Source: Roseovarius sp. TE539 (GTDB taxonomy: Bacteria; Pseudomonadota; Alphaproteobacteria; Rhodobacterales; Rhodobacteraceae). Taken from it: a stretch of 53,198 nucleotides of DNA. A program made the position numbers and the translations under genes. Below are positions 17,126 through 26,508 of this stretch, piece by piece. The notes under the pieces are model-generated. The model worked only from the letters and a program-made list of their open reading frames with translations. It was not told the origin of the DNA and searched no databases. Every line of letters starts with the position of its first letter. Position 1 is the stretch's first letter. The stretch covers positions 1 through 53,198 of the forward strand of contig NZ_QNGB01000024.1 of the NCBI RefSeq assembly GCF_003298505.1, in the 5' to 3' direction.

Positions 17126-19357
17126 TCAGGCACCTCCCGCCGCGCTGGCGTTGCCGGCCTGTGCCAGATGGGCCAGCACCTGATCGCGCGGCCCGTCCAC
17201 CGCCATGCGGCCGCTCTGCAGGATCATGGTCCGGTCGGCCAGTGAAAGAATCGGCACGCGATGCGTCGCGATGATCGCGGTACGCCCTTCAAGCCACGAT
17301 TCCAGCCGGCTCACCAGCGTCTTTTCAAGTGTCTGGTCCAGAGCCGCTGTCGGTTCATCCAGAAGGCAAACTGCCGGATCCTGCAACCACAGGCGCGCCC
17401 AACCGATGGATTGCCGCTGCCCCTGGCTGAGCCCCCGCCCGCCATCGAGGATTTCCAGGTCCAGGCCCTTGGGATGGTTGTTCACGAATGGCCCCAGACC
17501 TGCGAAATCCAGCGCCCGGAACAACCGGTCATCGTCGCGTTCCAGCAGCGTCAGATCAAGATTTTCGCGCAACGTTCCGGCAAAGAGCCGAATGTCCTGG
17601 CCAAGATATCCAATCGCCCGGCGCAGGTCACGCGGGTCGATCTGGCCCATGTCGGTCCCGTCGATCAGGATCCGGCCCCGTTCGGGCGTGTAGAGCCCGG
17701 ACAACAACCTCAGGAAGGTGGATTTCCCGGATCCGTTCGCACCCAGAACCGCCACATGCTGACCGGCCTGAATCGCCAGGGCCGAGATGTCGATCGTCGG
17801 TGCACCATCATCGTCATACCGGAATTGGACTTCGCGGATCTCGAACCGGCCTTCCACGCGCGACCGGCGCAGATAGCTTCGTCCCGGGGCGTGATCCTGT
17901 TCCGCAAGGGCGATCGAATCGAGGCCCTCGAGGGCCGACCTGACATTGCTCCAGCGGGCCATCGTGCCGGCAAGCTGCGTCAGCGGTGCCAGGGTCCGGC
18001 TGGTGAGAATGCTGACCGCGATGATCGACCCGACCGTGAACTGCCCCGCGAAAACCAGGTAGGTGCAGGTGATGATCGCGGCCACATAAGTGGCCTGTTG
18101 CACCCCCTGGCTCCAGAAGGTCAGAACCGAGGCGATCTTGCGTTGTTCGCTGGATTTCAACGCTCCCAGGCCTGTCAACTCGTCCCACTGGCGGCGAAAC
18201 CGTCCTTCCGCCCGCTGTGTCTTGACGGTGTCCAACTCGAATATCGCCTCGTGAAGCAGGCGCGAGGATCTTGCCCCGGCCCCCTGGGTTTCACGCGTAA
18301 GCCGCATCATCCGTTTCTGGAGAAAGTAACCGGGAAGAACCATGAGGATCGCGCCCACGACCAGAACCCAGACGACGTTACCGGCAATGGAGGCCACGAG
18401 CGCGAGAAAAACGAAGATGAACGGAATGTCGGCAAGCGTGCCGATCGTCGTGGCGGTAAAGAATTCACGCACCGATCCGAATTCGCGCATGGCGCTGAAC
18501 AGTGATGCCGGAGAGCGCCCGGCAAGTTGCGCCTTCATGCCAAGCAACCGATCCATCAACAGGCGCTGAACACGGACCTCGATCTGCCGTCCCGCCCCAT
18601 CCATGAGCTGGGCACGCGCGATTTTAAGCATCGCCTCCATGAGAAGCGCCATCGCTGCGCCGGCAGCCAGCACCCAGAGCGTCGCCTCACTCTGGTGCGG
18701 GATGACGCGGTCGTAAACCTGCAGCGCGAACAAAGCCACCGAGACCGCCAGCAGGTTGGCAACGAACGAGCCCAGCGCGACTTCGGCAAACGGCCGGCGG
18801 AAATCGGAAAAATGTTTCCAGAACCAATGTGGTGTTTCCGCCCCGGGCACAAGACCGTTTGCCGCCGAAGGCACCGATGCCCGCAGCGCGCGCCCCGTGA
18901 AGAAGGGCATGAATTCGGCCAGCGTCACGTTAGTCCGGTTATCGGCGCAGGTGGTATCCCGGATCGCAAGGCCGTCCTCGGTGGTTTCCAGCACCAGAAC
19001 CACCTGACCATTTGTCATCTCCGCCAGGAGCGGCAATTCGGCAGTCAGATCGTCGATCTCGGGGCTTTCGACGGTCAACCCGGCCGCCTGAAGCCCGCGC
19101 TGCATTTCCTCCAACGCCGCGCCTTCGCCGCCATCCGCAAGCATTCCTTCCAGAATATCGCGATGCAGGACATCCGCCCCCAGAAGCATGGCATATGCGG
19201 TCAGGAGATCCGCCCGGGCTCGCGCGCGGGAATCAAATTTCCCTTCGCGCCCGGACCCGGTGGCGGCGGTGGCGGAGACGTCGGAATTCTCTACCGCCTG
19301 AAGGGGCACGCGGGCGGGCGAAAAACCTTTCGATGAGGGTGGGGCCTTGTCGGTCAA
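17126..19357 (-). CDS. Type I secretion ABC permease/ATPase, LapB-like
   Basis: A 743-residue exporter half. Residues about 35-160 form a degenerate C39-like domain with no catalytic cysteine, as in LapB-type exporters that do not cleave a leader. A six-helix ABC transmembrane domain covers about 175-460. The ATPase has Walker A GANGSGKST (K545), an LSQGQ signature, Walker B VCLLDEPTAALD and the switch histidine in IIATHR. The start codon is TTG at 19357, overlapping the stop of the outer-membrane gene (TTGA), with GGAG 6-8 bases upstream. It should energise export of the adhesin encoded at the head of the operon. Confidence 0.93.
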   Translation of the reverse strand: MTDKAPPSSKGFSPARVPLQAVENSDVSATAATGSGREGKFDSRARARADLLTAYAMLLGADVLHRDILEGMLADGGEGAALEEMQRGLQAAGLTVESPEIDDLTAELPLLAEMTNGQVVLVLETTEDGLAIRDTTCADNRTNVTLAEFMPFFTGRALRASVPSAANGLVPGAETPHWFWKHFSDFRRPFAEVALGSFVANLLAVSVALFALQVYDRVIPHQSEATLWVLAAGAAMALLMEAMLKIARAQLMDGAGRQIEVRVQRLLMDRLLGMKAQLAGRSPASLFSAMREFGSVREFFTATTIGTLADIPFIFVFLALVASIAGNVVWVLVVGAILMVLPGYFLQKRMMRLTRETQGAGARSSRLLHEAIFELDTVKTQRAEGRFRRQWDELTGLGALKSSEQRKIASVLTFWSQGVQQATYVAAIITCTYLVFAGQFTVGSIIAVSILTSRTLAPLTQLAGTMARWSNVRSALEGLDSIALAEQDHAPGRSYLRRSRVEGRFEIREVQFRYDDDGAPTIDISALAIQAGQHVAVLGANGSGKSTFLRLLSGLYTPERGRILIDGTDMGQIDPRDLRRAIGYLGQDIRLFAGTLRENLDLTLLERDDDRLFRALDFAGLGPFVNNHPKGLDLEILDGGRGLSQGQRQSIGWARLWLQDPAVCLLDEPTAALDQTLEKTLVSRLESWLEGRTAIIATHRVPILSLADRTMILQSGRMAVDGPRDQVLAHLAQAGNASAAGGA

Positions 19358-20643
19358 ACCTCGCTCCCGTCTGCCAAGAGCCCCAGATGCCGCGCGATCT
19401 CGAGACGGGTCAGCGCCAGTTCGTATTTCAGTCCGACGCTCTGTTCCTCGCGATCGGCAAAGGTTTCATAAACGCTGACCACGTCCATCACCTGCCGTTG
19501 CCCCGCATCATACTGCTCCTGAAAGAGGTCGAGATTGGCGCGGGCCTGCGCGGTCAGGGCGCTGGCCTCACCGACCTGACGCGACAAGGCCGCGAGCCGC
19601 TGCTCAAGCCGCTTGAGCGTGCGGTTCGAATCCTCTTTTGCCTGCAAGACGCGCCGCGCCGCGGCCTCCTTCTGGGTTTCGATCGCCTTGAGTTCATCGC
19701 CGGTGCCGAGCCCCAGGAGCTGATCCGCGCGCAGAGTGACGCCAAGATCGGTTTCTTCACCGGCCGTACCGCCCGCCGTCACCCCGGGAAGCCGCCCGGC
19801 GCGGTCGATCCTGGCCTGCGCGATGTCACGCTCCTTTTCGGCCTCTGCCCGCAGGACGTCCAATGGTTTGGCCGCGTTGATCGCGACAGGGATATCCGCC
19901 AGACCCCGAACATCGTCCAGGGGAGCTGTGGACATCGCATTGAGTTCGGCCAGGGCGGTCTCTGCCGCCTCGTCATTGGCTACCAGCGAGGCCCGGATCT
20001 CTCCCAGTTTCTGGCGCAGAACATTAAGATCCGAACGGTCCGAAATGCCCCCCTTGACCCGCTCTTGCATAACCCACTCGAACCGCGCCATGTCGTCGAG
20101 GGTCCGGCGATCAAGACGGGCCCGTTCGCGACCCTCCGCAGCGTCCAGATAAAGCGATAGCGCGTCAAAGACCCTCGCGTTGGTGTCCGCAGCCAGTTCC
20201 ACCGCCACCACCTCGACATCGGCCTTGGCAAACGCCCTTTCAGCCTTGAGGCGGCCATTGTCGAATATCACCTGCTCGACGATCAGGTTGGCCACGAAAT
20301 CATCGAGGCTGGTCAGGCTGATATCCGGCCCGACGCGCGGAAGCCAGTTCTTCGAGGCCGCTTCGGACCGCAAACGCGCGGCACGAAGATCGGCTTCGCC
20401 GGTGCGGCTGTAGGCAGCGAGGGTCCGTCGTGCGACCTGTGCAAAGGCGCTGTCGGGGGGCAAAACCGTGCTACGGGTCTGCAGGTCCGTGATAATGCGC
20501 GACTCCGCTTCGGGGCGTGATGCATCCGCAGCCCCGAAGCGCGACACGAAACCGCCGTCTTCCTGCGTGCCAAGGCACCCGCTCAGGATCATGGCCGAAA
20601 GCGCCACAAGCACCCATGGCTTCGATCCGTCAACCTGCCCCAT
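19354..20643 (-). CDS. TolC-family outer-membrane efflux protein of the T1SS, predicted lipoprotein
   Basis: A 429-residue TolC-family protein with long helical repeats (AARLRSEAASKNWLPRVGPD, and a second-half counterpart) typical of LapE/TolC channels in type I systems. The N-terminus ends its hydrophobic stretch with LSGC, a good lipobox, so the protein may be lipid-anchored like OprM-type channels rather than a plain signal-peptide TolC. The ATG at 20643 is preferred to an upstream TTG. It is separated from the adhesin gene by about 80 bases carrying a strong hairpin, and it overlaps the ABC gene by 4 bases. Confidence 0.88.
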   Translation of the reverse strand: MGQVDGSKPWVLVALSAMILSGCLGTQEDGGFVSRFGAADASRPEAESRIITDLQTRSTVLPPDSAFAQVARRTLAAYSRTGEADLRAARLRSEAASKNWLPRVGPDISLTSLDDFVANLIVEQVIFDNGRLKAERAFAKADVEVVAVELAADTNARVFDALSLYLDAAEGRERARLDRRTLDDMARFEWVMQERVKGGISDRSDLNVLRQKLGEIRASLVANDEAAETALAELNAMSTAPLDDVRGLADIPVAINAAKPLDVLRAEAEKERDIAQARIDRAGRLPGVTAGGTAGEETDLGVTLRADQLLGLGTGDELKAIETQKEAAARRVLQAKEDSNRTLKRLEQRLAALSRQVGEASALTAQARANLDLFQEQYDAGQRQVMDVVSVYETFADREEQSVGLKYELALTRLEIARHLGLLADGSEV

Positions 20644-20678
20644 CAATCCCGCCTGTCCCGGTCATTCACTGCCGTGGC

Positions 20679-20715
20679 GTTCGCCCGGCGGCCACCTCGC
20701 GGTCACCGGGCGAAC
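20679..20715 (-). terminator. Intercistronic hairpin between adhesin and secretion genes
   Basis: GTTCGCCCGG (20679-20688) and CCGGGCGAAC (20706-20715) form a perfect 10-bp stem with a 17-base loop that can pair further. It starts 11 bases after the adhesin stop codon on the minus strand. No U-run follows, so it is more likely an attenuator or a 3'-end stabiliser than a full terminator. This would give more adhesin mRNA than exporter mRNA. Confidence 0.6.
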
Positions 20716-20725
20716 ATTCATTATA

Positions 20726-23700
20726 TCAGGTGATCACGTTTATATCGTCTTCGACGATGACGGCCGCCCCGCTGTCGCCAAGCGTGTAGATGTCGTGCTG
20801 CTCACCGTTCACCTGTGTCTGTCCGGCCGCGACCCCGCCGGCCACCGTGACAGCATCATCGGCACCGCCGCGCACCACAAGGGAACCGGTGCTGTCGGAC
20901 AAAGCGGCGAGCTGCGCCTCGTCGATCGTCATTTCACTCTGGTCCCCGAACCGCAGGTCGACGGAGTCGATCTGGAAACCGGCCAGGTTCGGGTTTGACA
21001 GGTCAACGACCGACGTGTCCGTCTCGTCCAGAACAACGTAACTGCTGGACGTGTTTCCGGCCGCATCGGCGCTGGTCACGATCAACTCGGAGCCATCCGG
21101 TATGGTGGTCGGCGCCCCCGAGCCGTCGAGAAAATGATAATCCGTCTCGCCCAGGAATGCGTCTTCCGAGGCATGCAGGGCGAGTTGGGCCACCCCGCCG
21201 GCCGCGTCAACCTGGTGAATGGTCACCTCGTCCCCGGTCGTTTCCAGGGTAGCACTACGATAGCCACCGCCTTCGCGGAAATATCCCACCGTAGCGGGAG
21301 CATCCGGCGGAACCAGGTCGATCTCGAGCGGTTCAGTCACCGAGGAACTGTTGCCGGCGGCGTCGGTCGCGTTCACGGTGTAGTCGATGTTCAGCTCCTG
21401 CGCGGGAATATCCCCGGCGGGCACATCAAGGGTCCAGTTTCCGTTCGCATCCACAGTGGCGCTGTAATTCTTGCCCAGCAACTCGACTGTAACAGCCGAT
21501 CCCGGTTCCACCCGGCCCGTCAGGGTGAACCCGTCCGCGGCCTCGGCGGCGTTGACGACATTGTCCGTTTCCACCGGCTCGTCCGAAATCCGAAGCTCGT
21601 TGACCAGCGTGTCAACAGTCACCGTATCCGTCAGCGTGGACGCGTTGCCGGACGGGTCCGTCACATCGACTGTCATGGTGGCCTCGTATTCGCCCGGCGC
21701 GACATCACCGGGAAGGAACTGCACCGACCAGTTCCCGGCATCGTCCACGACGGCCTGCCGGGTGGCACCCCCGAGGGTCACAAAGACGGTCGACCCCGGT
21801 TCGACAGTCCCCGTCACCACGAAACCATCCGCGGCGACCTGGTTGTTGATCAGGTCGGTGCCATCGGCAGAGGTGGCGATATCGATATCCGAAAGGTTGA
21901 GGTTGTCCACCCGCGTGTCCACGTGGACGGACGCGGCCACGTCGGTCGAATTTCCAGCCGCGTCCGTCAACCGCGCCGTCACTTCGGCATCGTAAACTCC
22001 CGATTGTATGTCCGAGGCGGTATATGTGGCTTCCCAGTTTCCCGACGCATCGACCACCGCGCTTCGCACGACACCGCCGAAACTGACGGTGACAATGGCC
22101 CCGGGTTCGTCCGCGACCCCCGAGATCGTCACGCCCTCGGCCGCCTCATCGGCATTGACGGTCCCGTCGCCACCGATCTCGCCGGTATTGATCGCCAGAA
22201 GGCCGGCGTCCGTGTCGACATTCACGGTATCACTGATCACCCTTACATTCCCCGCGGCGTCCGTCGCCGTAACCAGCATGGTGGCCGTATAGGTGCCCTC
22301 CGGTATCTGATCCTCCCTGAAGCCGGCGCTCCAGCTGCCATCGGCGCGCACCGTGGCAGGGACAGTTGTACCGGCCATCTGAACCGTCACAGCCGACCCC
22401 GGTTCAACGGTGCCTGTCAGGATGAACCCGGAGTCAAGCTCGGTGAAGTTCAGCACACCATCGGTTCCGCCCGGCTGGGAGGTGACGGCAAAGTCGCGAA
22501 GTTCCGTGTCGATCCGCAACGTCCCGGTGGCCGTTGTGCTGTTGCCCGCAAGATCGACAGTGGTTGCGGTCACTGTGGTGTCGTATTCCCCGGCCGGCAG
22601 ATCACCGGGCGCGAAAACCGCGGTCCAGCTTCCTGTTGCATCGGTCACGGCGCTCTGGCTGACGCCCTCGATCTCGATCGTGACAGTCGCGCCCGGTTCC
22701 GATTGTCCGGTGATCGAAAGACCGTCCGCCATCTCGTCCGCGTTGACAACGCCGTCCCCCTCGATCAAGGAAGTTGCAATCTCCAGGGGATGGGCCACCG
22801 TATCGACATCGAGGGTCCGGGTGATCGTCGTCGTGTTGCCCGCAGGATCGGTTCCGATTATCGTGACCGTGCTCTGGTAATCCCCCTCCGGCAACTCGCC
22901 AGGGTCGAAGCCGATGCTCCAGCTGCCGTTTTCGTCCACGACTGTCTGATGTGTCATGCCGGCCACGGAAACGGCGATGCTGGTGCCCGCCTCGCCGGTG
23001 CCGGTGATCTCGAACCCTTGTGCAGCGGCCTCGGCATTGACGAAAACACCCTGCCCGAACTGGCCGCCGTCAACAGTGATCTGCGGTGGCGTGAGGTCGA
23101 TGACCACGTTCGGGCCGGAAATCTGTGTCTCGTTTCCGGCCGGGTTGATCACCACGACATCGACCACATACTGCCCGTCCGCGGGAAATTCCGCGCCTTC
23201 GAACACCGCTTCCCACGTGCCGTCCTGTTGCACGGTGGCCTCGACGACCTGAATCCCGATGGTGACATTCACGGTCGAACCCGGTTGTGCCTGCCCTGAA
23301 ATCAGGATCGGCGTCGCGTCCGGGCCTGCATCATCGCCCCCGATGACGATATCTCCCTTCTGGGTCACCTCCGGTTGGATCGTGGCCTTGCCGTCATCGC
23401 CCGCCACGACAGAGGACGCGGCAACTGCGGCCGCGCCAGCCCCGGCAGCCCCCAGCAGCCCGGATCCGCCGAAAATCCCCGCACCCAGCATGGCAACGGT
23501 TTCCTCGTCTTCCTCTTCGGGCGCGATCACCTCGGCTTCGGACAGGAAAATGAGCTCCTCCGAAGGGGTCCATTTGCCCCAGGCGGATGTCGGGCCGTAC
23601 TGCGCATAAAGAACGCCATCATTGCCTTCGACCAGCGTAACCTCGTTGAGATAACCATCCGCACTGACGAAAAGGCGGCTGCCCGGATTTCCGTCATCCG

Positions 23701-23917
23701 CATAGTAATCCTGAAGAACCACGATCCGGCCATCCGCAAGCGTGATCTCCAGGTTGCTGCCACTGCGGGCATACCCGCTTATGTCGAACTGCCTGAGATT
23801 CAGGGATATTTCCCGGCCGCCTCCGGCCTCCAAGGACGTTACCGGCTCACCTGCGGCAATCATACCCGTACTCGACTCGCCCGCATGCTCACGGACGACG
23901 AAATCAATCGTCTTCAT
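20726..23917 (-). CDS. Bap/LapA-like Ig-repeat adhesin, T1SS substrate
   Basis: A 1063-residue surface protein. The N-terminus (about 1-130) matches the BapA/Bap prefix domain (ISLNLRQFDISGYARSGSNLEITLADGR, then YGPTSAWGKWTPSEELIFLSEAE). An acidic run and a Gly/Ala-rich segment (about 145-175) follow, probably a retention or plug region. Residues about 195-900 are seven Ig-like repeats of about 95-100 residues, each with a variant of GTVEPGSAVTVQ, a DGSW/NGNW turn and TDAAGNxxxxT. The last 110 residues look like a T1SS C-terminal signal region (NPNLAGFQIDSVDLRFGD). It heads the operon with the secretion genes. A role in surface attachment is inferred. It is small for its family, which often exceeds 2000 residues. 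Confidence 0.9.
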   Translation of the reverse strand: MKTIDFVVREHAGESSTGMIAAGEPVTSLEAGGGREISLNLRQFDISGYARSGSNLEITLADGRIVVLQDYYADDGNPGSRLFVSADGYLNEVTLVEGNDGVLYAQYGPTSAWGKWTPSEELIFLSEAEVIAPEEEDEETVAMLGAGIFGGSGLLGAAGAGAAAVAASSVVAGDDGKATIQPEVTQKGDIVIGGDDAGPDATPILISGQAQPGSTVNVTIGIQVVEATVQQDGTWEAVFEGAEFPADGQYVVDVVVINPAGNETQISGPNVVIDLTPPQITVDGGQFGQGVFVNAEAAAQGFEITGTGEAGTSIAVSVAGMTHQTVVDENGSWSIGFDPGELPEGDYQSTVTIIGTDPAGNTTTITRTLDVDTVAHPLEIATSLIEGDGVVNADEMADGLSITGQSEPGATVTIEIEGVSQSAVTDATGSWTAVFAPGDLPAGEYDTTVTATTVDLAGNSTTATGTLRIDTELRDFAVTSQPGGTDGVLNFTELDSGFILTGTVEPGSAVTVQMAGTTVPATVRADGSWSAGFREDQIPEGTYTATMLVTATDAAGNVRVISDTVNVDTDAGLLAINTGEIGGDGTVNADEAAEGVTISGVADEPGAIVTVSFGGVVRSAVVDASGNWEATYTASDIQSGVYDAEVTARLTDAAGNSTDVAASVHVDTRVDNLNLSDIDIATSADGTDLINNQVAADGFVVTGTVEPGSTVFVTLGGATRQAVVDDAGNWSVQFLPGDVAPGEYEATMTVDVTDPSGNASTLTDTVTVDTLVNELRISDEPVETDNVVNAAEAADGFTLTGRVEPGSAVTVELLGKNYSATVDANGNWTLDVPAGDIPAQELNIDYTVNATDAAGNSSSVTEPLEIDLVPPDAPATVGYFREGGGYRSATLETTGDEVTIHQVDAAGGVAQLALHASEDAFLGETDYHFLDGSGAPTTIPDGSELIVTSADAAGNTSSSYVVLDETDTSVVDLSNPNLAGFQIDSVDLRFGDQSEMTIDEAQLAALSDSTGSLVVRGGADDAVTVAGGVAAGQTQVNGEQHDIYTLGDSGAAVIVEDDINVIT

Positions 23918-24257
23918 GTCACCACCACTCTACCTCAACATGCGGTGCTTGGCGCACCGCTTTCTTAATTTGGTCACCAAAATACCGCTTTTTGCACTTT
24001 CCGACCAGAAGTTTTTCCCGCTCAATAAATCTTTTCACGAAATTACAGTATATTGTGGGCCAAAGTGCATCCGGCCCACCTTCGAGTGCCGCCACAACCC
24101 GCCACCGTCGCCACATCAGAGTCAATTCTGCAACACGTGCCGTTGCGGCCCGGCCGCCACCCCGCTTGACCGGCAAATCCCCTGTCACAAGGGGTTGACG
24201 GCGGCGCGGCAGATCAACACTGTCGCCGGGTTGCTGGATATGCTGGAGGAGCCGGAC
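23918..24257. other. Divergent intergenic region between adhesin operon and argE
   Basis: About 340 bases hold the promoters of two divergent units. It is AT-rich near 23960-24060. Visible shapes are an inverted repeat GCGGTGC/GCACCGC at 23942-23960, in the adhesin leader, a perfect 11-base palindrome TTGGTCACCAA at 23970-23980, and a TATACT -10-like hexamer on the minus strand at 24047-24052. None is assigned to a known regulator. Confidence 0.45.
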
Positions 24258-25421
24258 GTGACGACGCAGTTGTCGGATACGGTTGCATTGCTGGGCGATC
24301 TGATCGCCTTTCCCACCGTGTCGGAGTTGAGCAATCTGGACATGATTGCCTATCTTGCCCATCTGCTTGAGCAGTCCGGCGCCCAAGTCGACATCTATCA
24401 TGACGACATCGGCCACAAGGCAAACCTTTTTGCGACGATCGGGCCGCAAAAGGACGGTGGCATCGTTCTTTCGGGTCATTCCGACGTGGTGCCGGTTGCC
24501 GAACAGGACTGGAGCAGCCCGCCCTTCGAAATGATCGAACACGACGGGCGTCTCTACGGGCGCGGCACTTGCGACATGAAGGGATTCATTGCCGCAGCCG
24601 TGTCGATGGCGCCCTATTTCAACCAGATCGTTCGCGACAGGCCCGTGCATTTCGCGTTCACCTACGACGAGGAAGTCGGCTGTTTCGGCGCACGCGCCCT
24701 TGTCGAAAGCCTCAGGGAAAAGGGCATCACGCCCGGGGTTGCGATCATTGGCGAACCGACCAGCATGCGCATCATCGAGGGCCACAAGGGCTGTTACGAA
24801 TATACCACGCGCTTCAGCGGCCTTGCCGGCCATGGCTCGAGTCCCGATCGGGGGGTGAATGCCGTGGAATATGCGGTGCGTTACGTCACGCGCCTTCTGT
24901 CCCTCAAGGAGGAACTGCGCAAGCGCAGCCCGGAAAGCAGCCGTTTCGCCCCCCCCTGGAGCACGATCAACACCGGCAGCCTGATCGGCGGCGTGGCGCA
25001 CAACGTGATCGCCAGCCATGCTCAGGTCGAGTGGGAAATGCGTCCTGTACAGGCCTCGGATGCCGAGTTTGTAAAGCACGACTTGCACAGCTTCTGCGAA
25101 GAAGAACTGCTTCCGGCGATGCGCGCAATATGCCCCGACGCCGAAATTGCCACCGAGGTGATCGGCGAGGTCGAGGGGCTTGAACCCGCCGACAGCAACG
25201 AAGCACGCAATATCGTCATGGAACTTACCGGCTCCAACTCCGCCGACGTGGTTCCCTTCGGCACCGAAGCCGGCATTTTCCAGAGCTTTGGCATGTCGGC
25301 GGTGGTCTGCGGACCGGGCTCCATTGAACAGGCCCACAAGCCGGATGAATACGTGTCGATCGACCAGTTGCAGCAATGCCTCGACATGCTTGGCCGGCTG
25401 GGCCGCAAACTGGCCGCATGA
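24258..25421 (+). CDS. argE: Acetylornithine deacetylase (M20 peptidase family)
   Basis: A 387-residue zinc hydrolase that removes acetate from N-acetylornithine in arginine biosynthesis. M20 motifs are visible: SGHSDVVP (metal-binding His and Asp), GRGTCDMKGF (metal-bridging Asp), TYDEEVGCFGA (catalytic and metal Glu) and GEPTSMRIIEGHKG. I chose GTG 24258 because GGAGGAG lies 6 bases upstream and the protein then begins VTTQLSDTVALLGDLIAFPTV like known ArgE. An ATG at 24240 has no ribosome site. A DapE-like or other M20 role cannot be excluded, but the sequence is most ArgE-like. Confidence 0.87.
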   Translation: MTTQLSDTVALLGDLIAFPTVSELSNLDMIAYLAHLLEQSGAQVDIYHDDIGHKANLFATIGPQKDGGIVLSGHSDVVPVAEQDWSSPPFEMIEHDGRLYGRGTCDMKGFIAAAVSMAPYFNQIVRDRPVHFAFTYDEEVGCFGARALVESLREKGITPGVAIIGEPTSMRIIEGHKGCYEYTTRFSGLAGHGSSPDRGVNAVEYAVRYVTRLLSLKEELRKRSPESSRFAPPWSTINTGSLIGGVAHNVIASHAQVEWEMRPVQASDAEFVKHDLHSFCEEELLPAMRAICPDAEIATEVIGEVEGLEPADSNEARNIVMELTGSNSADVVPFGTEAGIFQSFGMSAVVCGPGSIEQAHKPDEYVSIDQLQQCLDMLGRLGRKLAA

Positions 25422-25732
25422 CGGCAGGCGCGGGACGCGTGAGCAGATTTCAAACCTGCGCGCCCAAGCGCCACGATCCCGCCCATTGCGGACCGACGTC
25501 AAACCGGACCGGCGAAAATCGCAAGCTCCGCGCGACAACCCCGCAAGACCGGCGCTTGATCCTTGACGTGGCTGGGGGGCAGGCGCTTGGCGCGTATCCG
25601 GGTTCGCCGGTTCCCGACGAGGTTTTCCACCCAGCAACCCACGCGACGAGTTCCGGGCGCATCGCGGCAGTGAACTTTCCCGCCGCCGCCCCTGCCCGCC
25701 CGCAGCCGGGGGGCCGTGCAACCGCACCACGC
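25422..25732. other. Convergent intergenic region, no gene seen
   Basis: These 311 bases lie between the 3' ends of argE and trmB. Short open frames on both strands are GC-rich and resemble nothing recognisable. No clear terminator hairpin with a U-run was seen. Confidence 0.4.
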
Positions 25733-26446
25733 TCAGTTTTTGCGGAATGTCAGGTAATACGGCACGCGGCCTTCGCGCAGCGCCTTGTTCTCGTAACGTG
25801 TCGATATCCAGTCGTCCCAAGGCTCCCGCCAGTCAGAGGGGCGCTCGGCCAGCCATTCGAACCCGTGGCGGGGAACCTGCTGCAATGTCTGCCGCACGTA
25901 GTCGGGTATATCCGTGGCCACGCGCAGGACGGACCCCGGCGCCATGACCCGCGATAACGGTTCAAGATATTCCGGCGTGACGAAGCGGCGCCGGTGATGG
26001 CGTTTCTTGGGCCACGGATCGGGATAGAGCAGGAAAGCGCGCGCGATGCTCCGGGCCGGCAGGACATCGAACAGATCGCGCACATCCCCCGGATGCACGG
26101 ACAGGTTGGCGACACCCGCCTGCCGGATCTTGCCCAGAAGCATCGCCACACCATTAATGTATGGCTCGCATCCGACAATGCCGATATCCGGGTTGCGGGC
26201 GGCCTGATGGACCATGTGCTCCCCGCCGCCAAAGCCGATTTCCAGCCATACCGGGCGGTCGCCGAACAATGGCTCCAGCGCGAGCGGGCGGCGTTCGGGG
26301 TTCTCCGCCCAGCTTACCGGCCCGGGCGACAGACGCTCCAGATCCTCGTCCAGGTAGGCCTCCTGCGCCCTGCGCAGCCCCTTGCCCTTGATCCGGCCGT
26401 AGAAATTGCGCCACGGTGCGCCGGAGGGATGCTTGTCGCTACTCAT
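25733..26446 (-). CDS. trmB: tRNA (guanine-N7-)-methyltransferase
   Basis: A 237-residue SAM-dependent enzyme that methylates G46 of tRNA. It has the SAM-binding LEIGFGGGEHMVHQA motif (about 67-81), GCEPYINGV, and the family hallmark LLYPDPWPKKRHHRRRF (about 137-153), as well as the C-terminal T-R-Y-E-N-K segment that contacts tRNA. It lies 62 bases downstream of metK on the same strand, so the SAM producer and a SAM consumer are probably co-transcribed. Confidence 0.95.
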   Translation of the reverse strand: MSSDKHPSGAPWRNFYGRIKGKGLRRAQEAYLDEDLERLSPGPVSWAENPERRPLALEPLFGDRPVWLEIGFGGGEHMVHQAARNPDIGIVGCEPYINGVAMLLGKIRQAGVANLSVHPGDVRDLFDVLPARSIARAFLLYPDPWPKKRHHRRRFVTPEYLEPLSRVMAPGSVLRVATDIPDYVRQTLQQVPRHGFEWLAERPSDWREPWDDWISTRYENKALREGRVPYYLTFRKN

Positions 26447-26508
26447 GACAGGCGTCTTTCAAGCCGATCCGGTTTCACCTCGCCCGCGAAGGAGGCGCTC
26501 TTCGCGGC

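Noticed and set aside
20647..20725. Hairpin at 20679-20715 as a full Rho-independent terminator
   Set aside because: No U-run follows and the downstream genes are functionally linked, so I treat it as an attenuator or stabiliser.
21134..23299. A 721-residue plus-strand frame opposite the Bap-like adhesin
   Set aside because: Antisense to a repeated gene; its apparent repeats are the mirror of the Ig-like units.
23919..25820. A 633-residue minus-strand frame opposite argE
   Set aside because: Antisense shadow of a gene with clear M20 motifs.
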